A program made the position numbers and the translations under genes. Below the pieces are notes generated by a model. That model searched no databases, was not told where the DNA came from, and saw nothing but the letters and a program-made list of their open reading frames with translations. Shown here piece after piece: positions 29,311 to 35,927 of a stretch of 64,000 bases of DNA (the stretch's first letter is position 1; each line of letters starts with the position of its first letter). This DNA is from Hyphomonadaceae bacterium JAD_PAG50586_4 (GTDB lineage Bacteria > Pseudomonadota > Alphaproteobacteria > Caulobacterales > Aquidulcibacteraceae): the NCBI GenBank assembly GCA_023242925.1, contig CP096134.1, positions 1,116,001-1,180,000 of the forward strand, written 5' to 3'.

Positions 29311-30686
29311 ATGCAAATTAAGCTGACCAATACGCTGACGCGGCAAAAGAGCCGTTTACCCCCGCCGATCCGCGCCGGGTGACACTCTATGTCTGCGGGC
29401 CGACGGTCTATTCCTACGCCCATATCGGCAATGCGCGTCCGCCTGTCGTGTTCGACGTGCTCTTCCGCCTGCTGCGGCTGACGTATGGTGAAGGGGCTGT
29501 GATCTACGCCCGCAATTACACCGACATCGACGACCGGATTATCGCCGCTGCGATGGCCGCAAACGTGCCAATCGAAGAGATCACGCGCAAGTTCGAACGC
29601 ATCTATGAAGAGGATACGCATGCGCTGGGCGTGCTGGCGCCGACGCTGACGCCGCGCGCAACTGCGCATGTGGGCGACATGATCGCGCTGATTGAACAGC
29701 TGCTCGCGAAGGGCGCCGCGTACAAGGCCGAGACGGGCGTGTATTTTTCCGTCGGGGCCGATGAGGATTACGGCAAGCTTTCGGGCCGCTCGCAGGATGA
29801 GCTGAAGGCTGGCGCGCGCGTTGAGGGTGAGGACGACAAGCGTCACCCTTCGGACTTCGCGCTGTGGAAGACGACGAAGCCGGGTGAACCGTCATGGGAG
29901 GCGTCATTCGGCGCAGGGCGGCCCGGTTGGCACATTGAATGCTCGGCGATGATCCAGAGCGAGCTTGGCTCGCCGATCGACATTCATGGCGGCGGCATCG
30001 ACCTCATCTTCCCGCACCACGAAAACGAGATCGCACAGAGCGAGTCCGCGCATGGTCATGCGTTGGCGCGCGTGTGGATGCACAACGGCTTTTTGACGAT
30101 GGATCGTGAGAAGATGTCGAAGAGCATTGGCAACATCATCACACCGCGCGAATTGCTGGAGCAAGGCTGGCACGGCGAGACGATCCGCTGGGCGCTCTTG
30201 AGCGCGCACTATCGCGCGCCGCTCGATTGGAGCGATGATCTGCTGAAGCAGGCGCAAGCGAGCTTGGATCGGCTCTACGGCGCAGTGCTGCGTTTGAAGG
30301 ATGCGCCGACAGGTGAAGCGGAGGCGCCGTTCGCGTTTGTCGAAGCGCTTGGCGATGATTTGAACACGCCGGCTGCAATCGCCGAGCTTTCGGCGCTCGC
30401 CACGGCGGCGAACATCGCCAAGAAGCCGGCCGAGCAAGCGCAAGCGAAGGCGGAGCTCTTGGCGGCGGCGCAGCTGATGGGGGTGCTTAAAGAAGATCCC
30501 GAGCACTGGTTCAGGGCCTCGTTCGGCGAACAGGCGGTCGAGATCGATCGGCTGGTGGCGGAGCGGGTCGCTGCGCGCCTGGCCAAGAATTATGCCGAGA
30601 GCGACCGTTTGCGTGACGAACTTGCCGCACGCGGTGTCGAAGTGATGGACGGGCCCAGCGGTTCGACTTGGCGGCGCAAGGGCTAA
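29311..30686 (+). CDS. cysS: cysteinyl-tRNA synthetase, split by a -1 frameshift near its start
   Basis: Class I synthetase charging tRNA-Cys. The true start is ATG 29311 (MQIKLTNTLTRQK); one G lost at about 29348 shifts the frame, after which PFTPADPRRVTLYVCGPTVY continues, with the family Cys zinc ligand. HIGNARPP stands for HIGH, EKMSKSIGN for KMSKS, and GWHIECSAM and HHENEIAQSE complete the zinc site. The C-terminal DALR domain ends SGSTWRRKG. 1376 = 3x459-1, giving 458 residues. A GTG at 29379 is the only start in the downstream frame and would remove the first strand of the fold. Confidence 0.94.
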
Positions 30687-30721
30687 AGGCTACCAAGGCC
30701 CCACGGATTTTGAGGTCATTC

Positions 30722-31234
30722 ATGAAACGCATTTTCGTCGCGGCGTTTGCGCTTGTGGCCGCCGCCTGTACGCCGCAGCCGGAGACGAGCGAGGCCGAGG
30801 CGGTCATCCGCGATCTCTACGCGACCGTGGAAGAGCATATCGGGCGCATCTCCACGCCGCTCGACGCGATCCCGATGACGGATGAATTGGCCAGCCTCAC
30901 CTCGCGTGCGCAAGTTGCGGCGCTGGCGCGTAACGAGCCGTTCATTGAAGGCGACATCGCCGCCAATTGCCAAGATTGCACCAGCATCAGCGGGCTTGAG
31001 ATTGGCCCCCAAACTGGGCCGGAGCCGGTGCCGGCGGCGGAAGGTCACGTGATGCTGGAAGCCCGCTTCACGCTCAACGGCAACGAGCCGCGCGCAGTGT
31101 TGTACGACATGGTCGAGACGCCCCAGGGCTGGCGCATCGACAACATTCTGACCGAAGGCTTCAATCTGCGCACGGAATCGCAATCGTATCTCGACGATGC
31201 GGCCGAGCCGGCCGAGGAAATTCCCGCGCCTTAA
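30722..31234 (+). CDS. lipoprotein with DUF3828-like domain
   Basis: 170 residues. A lipoprotein signal ends in LVAAAC-T, so Cys16 is likely acylated. The mature part (AEAVIRDLYATVEEHIGRIS, a central C-x-x-C at NCQDCTS, and VLYDMVETPQGWRIDNI) resembles the DUF3828 / SnoaL-like fold, often in hypothetical exported proteins. It follows cysS by 35 bases on the same strand. Function unknown; the CQDC could bind metal or form a disulfide. Ends overlapping the convergent GFA gene by four bases. Confidence 0.7.
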   Translation: MKRIFVAAFALVAAACTPQPETSEAEAVIRDLYATVEEHIGRISTPLDAIPMTDELASLTSRAQVAALARNEPFIEGDIAANCQDCTSISGLEIGPQTGPEPVPAAEGHVMLEARFTLNGNEPRAVLYDMVETPQGWRIDNILTEGFNLRTESQSYLDDAAEPAEEIPAP

Positions 31235-31707
31235 GCGCGCTTGCGTTTGGCGCGCGTCCAGACGACGCCCGCAAAGCCCTTGAGGGGTGAGAGCGCTTCG
31301 CCCTGGTAGGTCCATTCCTGCAATTGATCGATGCCGATGTGATAGCGCGGCTCGCGGCCTGCGCCGCTTGAGATGAGCGCCCGCGGCACGTTGATCATTT
31401 GCGGCGCGTGCGCGCGCGCGTAGGCGATGGGCGTGCCGCATTGGCTGCAGAAGCTGCGTACGTGGCCGCTCTCGGGTTCAGTAAAGCGCGTGACTTCGTC
31501 CTCGCCCTTCAGAATGCGAAAGCGGCTGCGCCAACAGCCGACATAAGTGGCGTAGGCGGCGCCGTGGGCGCGGCGCGAATTGGCATTGTGGTCATGCCAG
31601 GCCCAACGCGCCGGCACGCCGATTTCGAACTGCACCGCGCCGCACAGGCATTGGCCCTCGGCGCGGGTGGGGCCGCGACGTTTCTCGGCGGCTTTGGCTG
31701 GTTTCAC
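31231..31707 (-). CDS. GFA-domain protein (Mss4-like zinc fold)
   Basis: 158 residues. QCLCGAVQFEIG at residues 19-30 and SFCSQCGTPIAYA near residue 90 supply the cysteines of the GFA/CENP-V domain zinc sites. Family members include glutathione-dependent formaldehyde-activating enzyme, but most are uncharacterised, so no substrate is assigned. The usual second-site Cys of an HC-x-x-C segment is replaced around WHDHNANSRRAH, a possible loss of one zinc ligand set. Confidence 0.8.
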   Translation of the reverse strand: MKPAKAAEKRRGPTRAEGQCLCGAVQFEIGVPARWAWHDHNANSRRAHGAAYATYVGCWRSRFRILKGEDEVTRFTEPESGHVRSFCSQCGTPIAYARAHAPQMINVPRALISSGAGREPRYHIGIDQLQEWTYQGEALSPLKGFAGVVWTRAKRKRA

Positions 31708-31754
31708 GCGTCCGCTCCCTCACGATCAGTGTATCGCGCATGCACCCGGGCGTC

Positions 31755-31772
31755 GCGCCTTGAAGAAGGCGC
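31755..31772. terminator. small hairpin upstream of a lipoprotein gene
   Basis: GCGCCTT (31755-31761) pairs with AAGGCGC (31766-31772) with a GAAG loop. It sits between the divergent GFA and lipoprotein genes; whether it is a terminator or leader structure is unclear. Confidence 0.3.
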
Positions 31773-31815
31773 CCGAGGTGACTAAGCCCGTCAGCCTGGG
31801 GACTAAGGAAATCTC

Positions 31816-32274
31816 ATGCGCGTTCTGATATTTGCAGCACTTGTGGCGCTGGCGGCTTGCGCGACCGGCGGGGGCGAAAGCCCAAGCGATCAGAGCCGGA
31901 CTGGCGATTTCCCGTTCCCAGTCGAGCGCGGCACGGCGCTGGCGCCGCCGACCGGCGCGAGCGCCAGCCAAAACGCGCCGCCGCAAGGCCCGGGCGCAGG
32001 TGGGCTCGATTTTGGCCAATGGCGCGCCGCTGATCCGGTTGTTTACGCGCCGGCGTTTCAAACGCGGGTGCGTGAGCGCACTGCGGGCCGTGACCGCGCG
32101 GCGATCAAGGCCGACCTCGAAGCCAACGGCTTTGGGTGCCAGGATGGCGAGCGCCTCGATTGCCGTATCGAGATCATGGAACAACAGTGCGCTGTGGATT
32201 GGTATGTCGTACTAGAGCGCAACCGGGCCGAGCCGATCGCGGGCTTTGACCGCATGTGCCTCGGCGCACGATAA
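31816..32274 (+). CDS. lipoprotein, function unknown, copy 1 of a pair
   Basis: 152 residues. The lipobox LAAC gives acylated Cys15. A low-complexity Pro/Gly/Ala linker (about 20-55) is followed by a compact domain: FGQWRAADPVVYAPAFQTRV, KADLEANGFGC, CRIEIMEQQCAVDWYVVLE and CLGAR. Four cysteines suggest two disulfides in the periplasm. The next gene has the same layout and related spacing (W-R-x-A, F-x-C), so the two are divergent paralogues. Confidence 0.65.
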   Translation: MRVLIFAALVALAACATGGGESPSDQSRTGDFPFPVERGTALAPPTGASASQNAPPQGPGAGGLDFGQWRAADPVVYAPAFQTRVRERTAGRDRAAIKADLEANGFGCQDGERLDCRIEIMEQQCAVDWYVVLERNRAEPIAGFDRMCLGAR

Positions 32275-32316
32275 AAGAAACGCGCGCCATAAGAGTGGCC
32301 AAAGGGATGGATTGAG

Positions 32317-32760
32317 ATGAAGCGTTTTGCGATCGCTGCGGCGTTGATGCTGGCTCTGGCCGCGTGTGAGACGACGTCGGTGGGCGGCGTTTCAACGCCA
32401 TCGGGCCCCGCGAGCATTCCGTCGTCGCCGCTGGAATTGGGCGATTGGCGCAACGCGACGCCGGCGGCGACGCTTGCAGCTTTCGAGCGCAACGTGGCGA
32501 GCCGTTATGGCGCAGGGCTTGAGCTGGGCGCGGTGTCGGGCGATTTGCGCCGTCAGGATTTCAATTGCGCTGCCGGCCCGCAAGGGCGCGGCGATCCGCC
32601 GGAGCAAGTCTGCCGCCGCACGGTCAGCGCCAGCGGCTGCACGCATACCTGGCAAGTCCATATCTTCGATGAAGGCGGCAATGGTCGCTTGGCGCGCACG
32701 CGCGGACTCTATGATCGCCGTTGCGGCAGCGATGGCCTGCTGGGCGGGCCTGGTCGCTAA
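32317..32760 (+). CDS. lipoprotein, function unknown, copy 2 of a pair
   Basis: 147 residues. Lipobox LAAC. The mature domain begins GDWRNATPAATLAAFERNVA, then DLRRQDFNCAAGPQGRG, VCRRTVSASGCTHTWQVHIF and a Cys in YDRRCGS. It parallels the preceding lipoprotein in order of features and number of cysteines. No enzyme motif. Forty-two bases separate the two genes, so they are probably one transcript. Confidence 0.65.
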   Translation: MKRFAIAAALMLALAACETTSVGGVSTPSGPASIPSSPLELGDWRNATPAATLAAFERNVASRYGAGLELGAVSGDLRRQDFNCAAGPQGRGDPPEQVCRRTVSASGCTHTWQVHIFDEGGNGRLARTRGLYDRRCGSDGLLGGPGR

Positions 32761-33267
32761 TTACGGATGCGGGTGCGCCTCTGTCGGCGCGGTGTTGAGA
32801 TAGCTCGCAACGTCGGGCGGCTCGAGCGTCAGCATGGGCGCCAGGCGCCAATTCAGGATTACGTATTTTTCGCGCAGGCGCCCGAGCGCTTCGCGGCCGG
32901 TGATGATGGCCCGCGGCGCGGCGGGGCCCATCACTTCGCTGAGGCGCGCGGCCGAGGTGAACACGAAGCCGGCCTGACGGCCTTCGCCGAGCGAAAGCAG
33001 GCGCGGCGGCGCGTCGTCGAGATTGGATTGCAGCGACAGCGCGACTTGGCTGTCGAGGAGCAGGCGACGGAATTCTGGGCGGGCTGCTTCGTCATGGAGC
33101 GCGCCGATGAAGGCGCGCTCAAGGTCGTTGGCGGGCTCGATCTGGATCGGGCCCGTATTGGCCGATGGTCGCGCCGGTGCGCCGCTTGGCTGTTGTTGTT
33201 GGGCGAGCGCGAGCGCTGGCCATGCCACGCCAATTGTCGCGGCGATCAGGAATGAACGTCGTTGCAT
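32761..33267 (-). CDS. exported SseB-like protein
   Basis: 168 residues starting MQRRSFLIAATIGVAWPALA, an RR-containing signal peptide ending ALA before QQQQ. The mature domain NDLERAFIGALHDEAARPEF, RRLLLDSQVALSL, then GRQAGFVFTSAARLSEVMG resembles the SseB N-terminal domain, whose role is unclear. The usual SseB is cytosolic, so the signal peptide is an oddity. It starts opposite the NifU-like gene. I use the ATG at 33267 because the signal peptide begins there. Confidence 0.65.
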   Translation of the reverse strand: MQRRSFLIAATIGVAWPALALAQQQQPSGAPARPSANTGPIQIEPANDLERAFIGALHDEAARPEFRRLLLDSQVALSLQSNLDDAPPRLLSLGEGRQAGFVFTSAARLSEVMGPAAPRAIITGREALGRLREKYVILNWRLAPMLTLEPPDVASYLNTAPTEAHPHP

Positions 33268-33322
33268 CAGGGCAGCCTCCGTGGGCTTTGCATCGCCGTC
33301 AAGGAAGGCCACATAAAGGCGA

Positions 33323-33755
33323 ATGGAAGACCTCTACCACCCCGGATTTTGGAACTGGCCGCCGACATGCCCCATGTCGGGCGCCTGACTGCGCCGGACG
33401 GGGCGTCAACCAAAGTGAGCCGCGTGTGCGGCTCGGTGGTGACGGTGGAGCTTAAGCTGAAGGATGGCCTGGTGAGCGAAATCGCCGTCCATCCCAAGGC
33501 CTGCGCCTTGGGGCAGGCGGCGACGGGCGTGTTGGCGATGCACGCAATTGGCGCAAGTCCACAAGAAATTCGCGAAGCGCGCGACAGCTTGCGCGCGATG
33601 CTGAAGGGGGCGCGCCGCCGCCGACTGGGCGTTTCTGGGAGCTGCGGCATCTGGAAGGCGTGCGCGAATATCCGCCGCGCCATACCAGCACGATGTTGGC
33701 GTTCGACGCCGCTGTTGAAGCGCTGGATCTGGCCGCGCGCGCAAAGGCGAGCTGA
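33323..33755 (+). CDS. NifU/IscU-like iron-sulfur scaffold, two frameshifts
   Basis: About 144 residues. MEDLYHP, then after one missing C near 33343 RILELAADMPHVGRL, then KVSRVCGSVVTVELKLKDGL and KACALGQAATGVLAMHAIG, then after one missing G in GGGGG (33606-33610) the tail APPPTGRFWELRHLEGVREY and HTSTMLAFDAAVEALD. 433 = 3x145-2 fits two deletions. VCGS and KACALG carry two of the scaffold cysteines seen in NifU/IscU; the third usual Cys is replaced (WELRHLEGV). Probably part of iron-sulfur assembly, although some relatives with this sequence lack scaffold activity. Confidence 0.75.
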
Positions 33756-33758
33756 ACG

Positions 33759-34241
33759 TTGCGCGTGCGCGCGGCGACAGGCGCGGACGCCGACGCGATC
33801 TGGGCGATCCTGGAGCCCATCATTCGCGAAGGTGAAACGCTGACGCTGCCGTGCGACATGAGCCGCGACGACGCGCTCGCCTATTGGTGTGCGCCCGCGC
33901 ATGAGGTGAGCGTAGCGGAGCGTGACGGCGTGGTGCTCGCCATCTCGTATTTGCGCGCCAACCAGCAAGGGCCGGGCGCGCATGTGGCGAACGCGGGCTA
34001 TGCGACGGCGCCGCAGGCGCGTGGGCAAGGCATTGCGCGGGCGTTGCTGGTGCATTCGCTGGAGCGGGCCAAGGCGCGCGGGTTTCGGGCGATGCAATTC
34101 AACGTCGTGATTTCCACCAACGAGCGCGCAGTGAAGACATGGCTCGCGCATGGGTTTGAGATCGTTGGGCGTTTGCCGGGCGCGTTCGAGCATCCGCGCT
34201 TGGGCTTCGTCGATGCGCTGGTGATGTATCGCGCGCTTTGA
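33759..34241 (+). CDS. GNAT-family N-acetyltransferase
   Basis: 160 residues. GNAT fold: RVRAATGADADAIWAILEPI (beta1/alpha1), GPGAHVANAGYATAPQARGQ and GIARALLVHSLERAKARGF (acetyl-CoA pyrophosphate loop Q-x-x-G-x-G/A), then NERAVKTWLAHGFEIVGRLP. The acceptor is unknown; relatives include phosphinothricin-type acetyltransferases. It starts at TTG 33759, three bases after the repaired stop of the NifU-like gene, indicating an operon. Confidence 0.85.
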   Translation: MRVRAATGADADAIWAILEPIIREGETLTLPCDMSRDDALAYWCAPAHEVSVAERDGVVLAISYLRANQQGPGAHVANAGYATAPQARGQGIARALLVHSLERAKARGFRAMQFNVVISTNERAVKTWLAHGFEIVGRLPGAFEHPRLGFVDALVMYRAL

Positions 34242-34256
34242 GCTAGGCTTGCGCGC

Positions 34257-34658
34257 ATGTCTGGCTCACCACCGCTGAAACACCCGGACGGCAAAGCGCT
34301 GCGCAAGGCGGCGTTGGATTATCCTGACACGGTCGAGGATTTTCCGTGGGGCCATAGCGCCTTCAAGATCGCGGGCAAGAAGGTGTTCTTGTTCATGGGG
34401 GCCGACGAGGCGGGCGGCTTTTCGTGCTCGATGAAACTGCCGTTTCGCAATGAGGAAGCGCTCAAGGTGAAAGGCGCAAAGCCGACCGAATATGGCTTGG
34501 GCCGTTCGGGCTGGGTGACGTTTCGTTTCAGCGCCAAGGCCAAGCCGCCAATGGCCAAGCTGGTCGATTGGCTGGATGAGAGCTGGCGGGCCGTCGCGCC
34601 GAAGAAGCTCTCCGCCGCGCATGCGCCACCGGCCATGCCCAAGAAGCGGAAGGCATAA
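34257..34658 (+). CDS. MmcQ/YjbR-family DNA-binding-fold protein
   Basis: 133 residues. DYPDTVEDFPWGHSAFKIAG, KKVFLFMG and the later GLGRSGWVTFRF match the MmcQ/YjbR family (CyaY-like fold, double-wing DNA-binding proposed). Ends in a basic tail (PKKRKA). Sits 15 bases after the GNAT gene on the same strand. Function not established for the family. Confidence 0.8.
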   Translation: MSGSPPLKHPDGKALRKAALDYPDTVEDFPWGHSAFKIAGKKVFLFMGADEAGGFSCSMKLPFRNEEALKVKGAKPTEYGLGRSGWVTFRFSAKAKPPMAKLVDWLDESWRAVAPKKLSAAHAPPAMPKKRKA

Positions 34659-34726
34659 TTCACTTGGCCCCCAAGGGCGCGGGCGCTAGCGTCCGGCCCG
34701 CGCGTGGGGCGTTATGGGGAATTTCG

Positions 34727-35020
34727 ATGCTCAGACTGGTTTTGCTGCTTTTGGTTGTCGCGGGCGTCGCTGGCTATTTCACCAAGCCCGACGAGCCGGC
34801 CATGCGCGCCGCCGCCGAGCAAGTGCTCAACGACCCGCAGAACATCTCTGAAGGCTTCGAGACGATTGGCGCCGCGTTCGCCGGCGCCAATGCGTACTCG
34901 GATTATTACGTCGCCTCGAAATATCTCGTGACGCTGGGCGATCGCCCGCTGGTCGAGTGCTGGGGTGCGTTCACGCAGACGCAATGCAACCGCGTCGAGG
35001 CGCCCGCGCAAGCGCAGTAG
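34727..35020 (+). CDS. small exported or membrane-anchored protein
   Basis: 97 residues. MLRLVLLLLVVAGVAGYFTK is a single hydrophobic helix that may be a signal anchor, followed by a soluble domain (MRAAAEQVLNDPQNISEGFE, SDYYVASKYLVTL and CWGAFTQTQCNRV). No motif recognised. The two cysteines suggest a periplasmic disulfide. Start chosen at ATG 34727, preceded by GGGGAA. Confidence 0.65.
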   Translation: MLRLVLLLLVVAGVAGYFTKPDEPAMRAAAEQVLNDPQNISEGFETIGAAFAGANAYSDYYVASKYLVTLGDRPLVECWGAFTQTQCNRVEAPAQAQ

Positions 35021-35047
35021 GCGCGGCCTCAAAGCGGCTTTGTCAAA

Positions 35048-35403
35048 GTGGAGAAATCGAAGGTCGCACGCAAAGCATTCCGGATGCTTGGCGATCTGCT
35101 TTAAGCAGGTCGCTGATGCATTTGCCGACGGACGCTCGCCGACTGGCGACTGGGAGCGCCCCTTGGCTCAAGATGTTGCTCAGATAAACTTCGAGAACAT
35201 AGGCGACTATCCTGACGCAACCGGGCCGTTGCGTGACGGCTCTTGGGAAACATCCATCTGTGTTCGGGTGGGGGATCACTGGCGCGTTCTTGTTGATCTC
35301 AGTACGACTGACGGCGGTTGGAGCGACCTGGTGTTGCACGCCAAGGTGTTTGAGCTGGGTGGCCGCGTGGAGATCGAGCCGGGTCTGATATGCGTACCCG
35401 TGA
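35048..35403 (+). CDS. DUF7668-like protein, probably two one-base insertions
   Basis: GTG start, EKSKVARKAFRMLGDLL, then after an extra T at 35100-35102 KQVADAFADGRSPTGDW, DATGPLRDGSWETSICVRV and GDHWRVLVDLSTTDGGWSDL, ending VEIEPGLICVP. The W-R-V-x-VDL-x-T and SDL strands resemble DUF7668. Without a second correction the frame runs on to 35504 through the Thr leader; removing one C from CCC at 35397-35399 gives VP-stop at 35403, which agrees with domain length (356 = 3x118+2). Function unknown. Confidence 0.5.
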
Positions 35404-35429
35404 CGAGAGCGCGTGCTGGACGGTCGCGG

Positions 35430-35458
35430 TTGAGCCAACGCCTCGAACCATGCTATAT
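35430..35458 (+). promoter_or_regulatory. candidate promoter for the threonine leader
   Basis: TTGAGC (35430-35435), a 17-base spacer and CTATAT (35453-35458) resemble a sigma-70 promoter. A start seven bases after the -10 would fall at about the leader ATG (35466), so the leader could be on a leaderless mRNA, a class common in Caulobacter. Confidence 0.45.
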
Positions 35459-35465
35459 GCACCCC

Positions 35466-35504
35466 ATGCAACGGCTCACGACCACCACGACGACTACCTA
35501 TTAA
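35466..35504 (+). CDS. threonine-rich leader peptide (Met-Gln-Arg-Leu-Thr7-Tyr)
   Basis: A 12-codon frame reading M-Q-R-L, then seven consecutive Thr codons (ACG ACC ACC ACG ACG ACT ACC) and Tyr before TAA. Runs of codons for one amino acid in a short frame upstream of the matching biosynthetic or synthetase gene are the signature of ribosome-mediated attenuation. Here the downstream genes are yidD and thrS, the threonyl-tRNA synthetase. All four Thr codon types used are ACN, read by Thr tRNAs. No ribosome site precedes the ATG, consistent with a leaderless start. The frame coincides with that of the upstream DUF7668-like ORF. Confidence 0.7.
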   Translation: MQRLTTTTTTTY

Positions 35505-35510
35505 AGCCGG

Positions 35511-35551
35511 CGGCGCGGGATCGGGCGCGCCGTAGCGGCAGCGTTGCGCCC
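35511..35551 (+). promoter_or_regulatory. two mutually exclusive hairpins, putative thrS attenuator
   Basis: Stem A: CGGCGCG (35511-35517) with CGCGCCG (35526-35532). Stem B: GGGCGC (35523-35528) with GCGCCC (35546-35551), enclosing GCCG/CGGC (35529-35532 with 35536-35539). A and B share 35526-35532, so they cannot coexist. A ribosome at the leader stop would cover the 5' arm of A and free B; a ribosome stalled on the Thr codons would leave A free. No T-run follows B, so the outcome could be Rho-dependent termination or altered translation. Confidence 0.55.
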
Positions 35552-35582
35552 CGGTCAAATCAACCGAAAACCTGTATTTGTG

Positions 35583-35927
35583 ATGTCGCCGAGCATTCCT
35601 GCCCCATCCTTTGTGGCAAGGGGCCTTTTGGGCCTTATCCAGCTTTATAAGTGGACGCTCTCGCCCCTGATCGGGCGCGATTGCCGCTATTTGCCGACCT
35701 GTTCGTCCTACGCAGCGGAAGCGATCCGCAAGCACGGCGCTTGGGCGGGGAGCTGGATGGCGACGGCGCGGCTCTGCCGGTGTCAGCCCTGGGGCGGTCA
35801 CGGCTGGGATCCCGCGCCCGAGCAAAAGCCGCGCGCGCCTTGGTACGCGCCGTGGCGGCTAGGTGATTGGAAAGGCGGCTACCGCGCGCCGCCCCACAAC
35901 AACGACGAGATCCGACAAGAGCATATC
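35583..35927 (+). CDS. yidD: membrane protein insertion efficiency factor YidD, fused in frame to thrS
   Basis: YidD assists YidC-mediated insertion of inner-membrane proteins. [20 protein letters not shown] then [40 protein letters not shown] and [13 protein letters not shown] carry the three conserved cysteines and the amphipathic helix of the family. About 115 residues to the thrS ATG; there is no stop codon before it. A +1 shift in the tail would instead end at TGA (35929-35931), an ATGA overlap with thrS. The start ATG at 35583 lacks a good ribosome site. Confidence 0.85.

Noticed and set aside
35504..35583. Classical Rho-independent terminator in the thrS leader
   Set aside because: Stem B is not followed by a T-run, so I do not call an intrinsic terminator, only competing hairpins.
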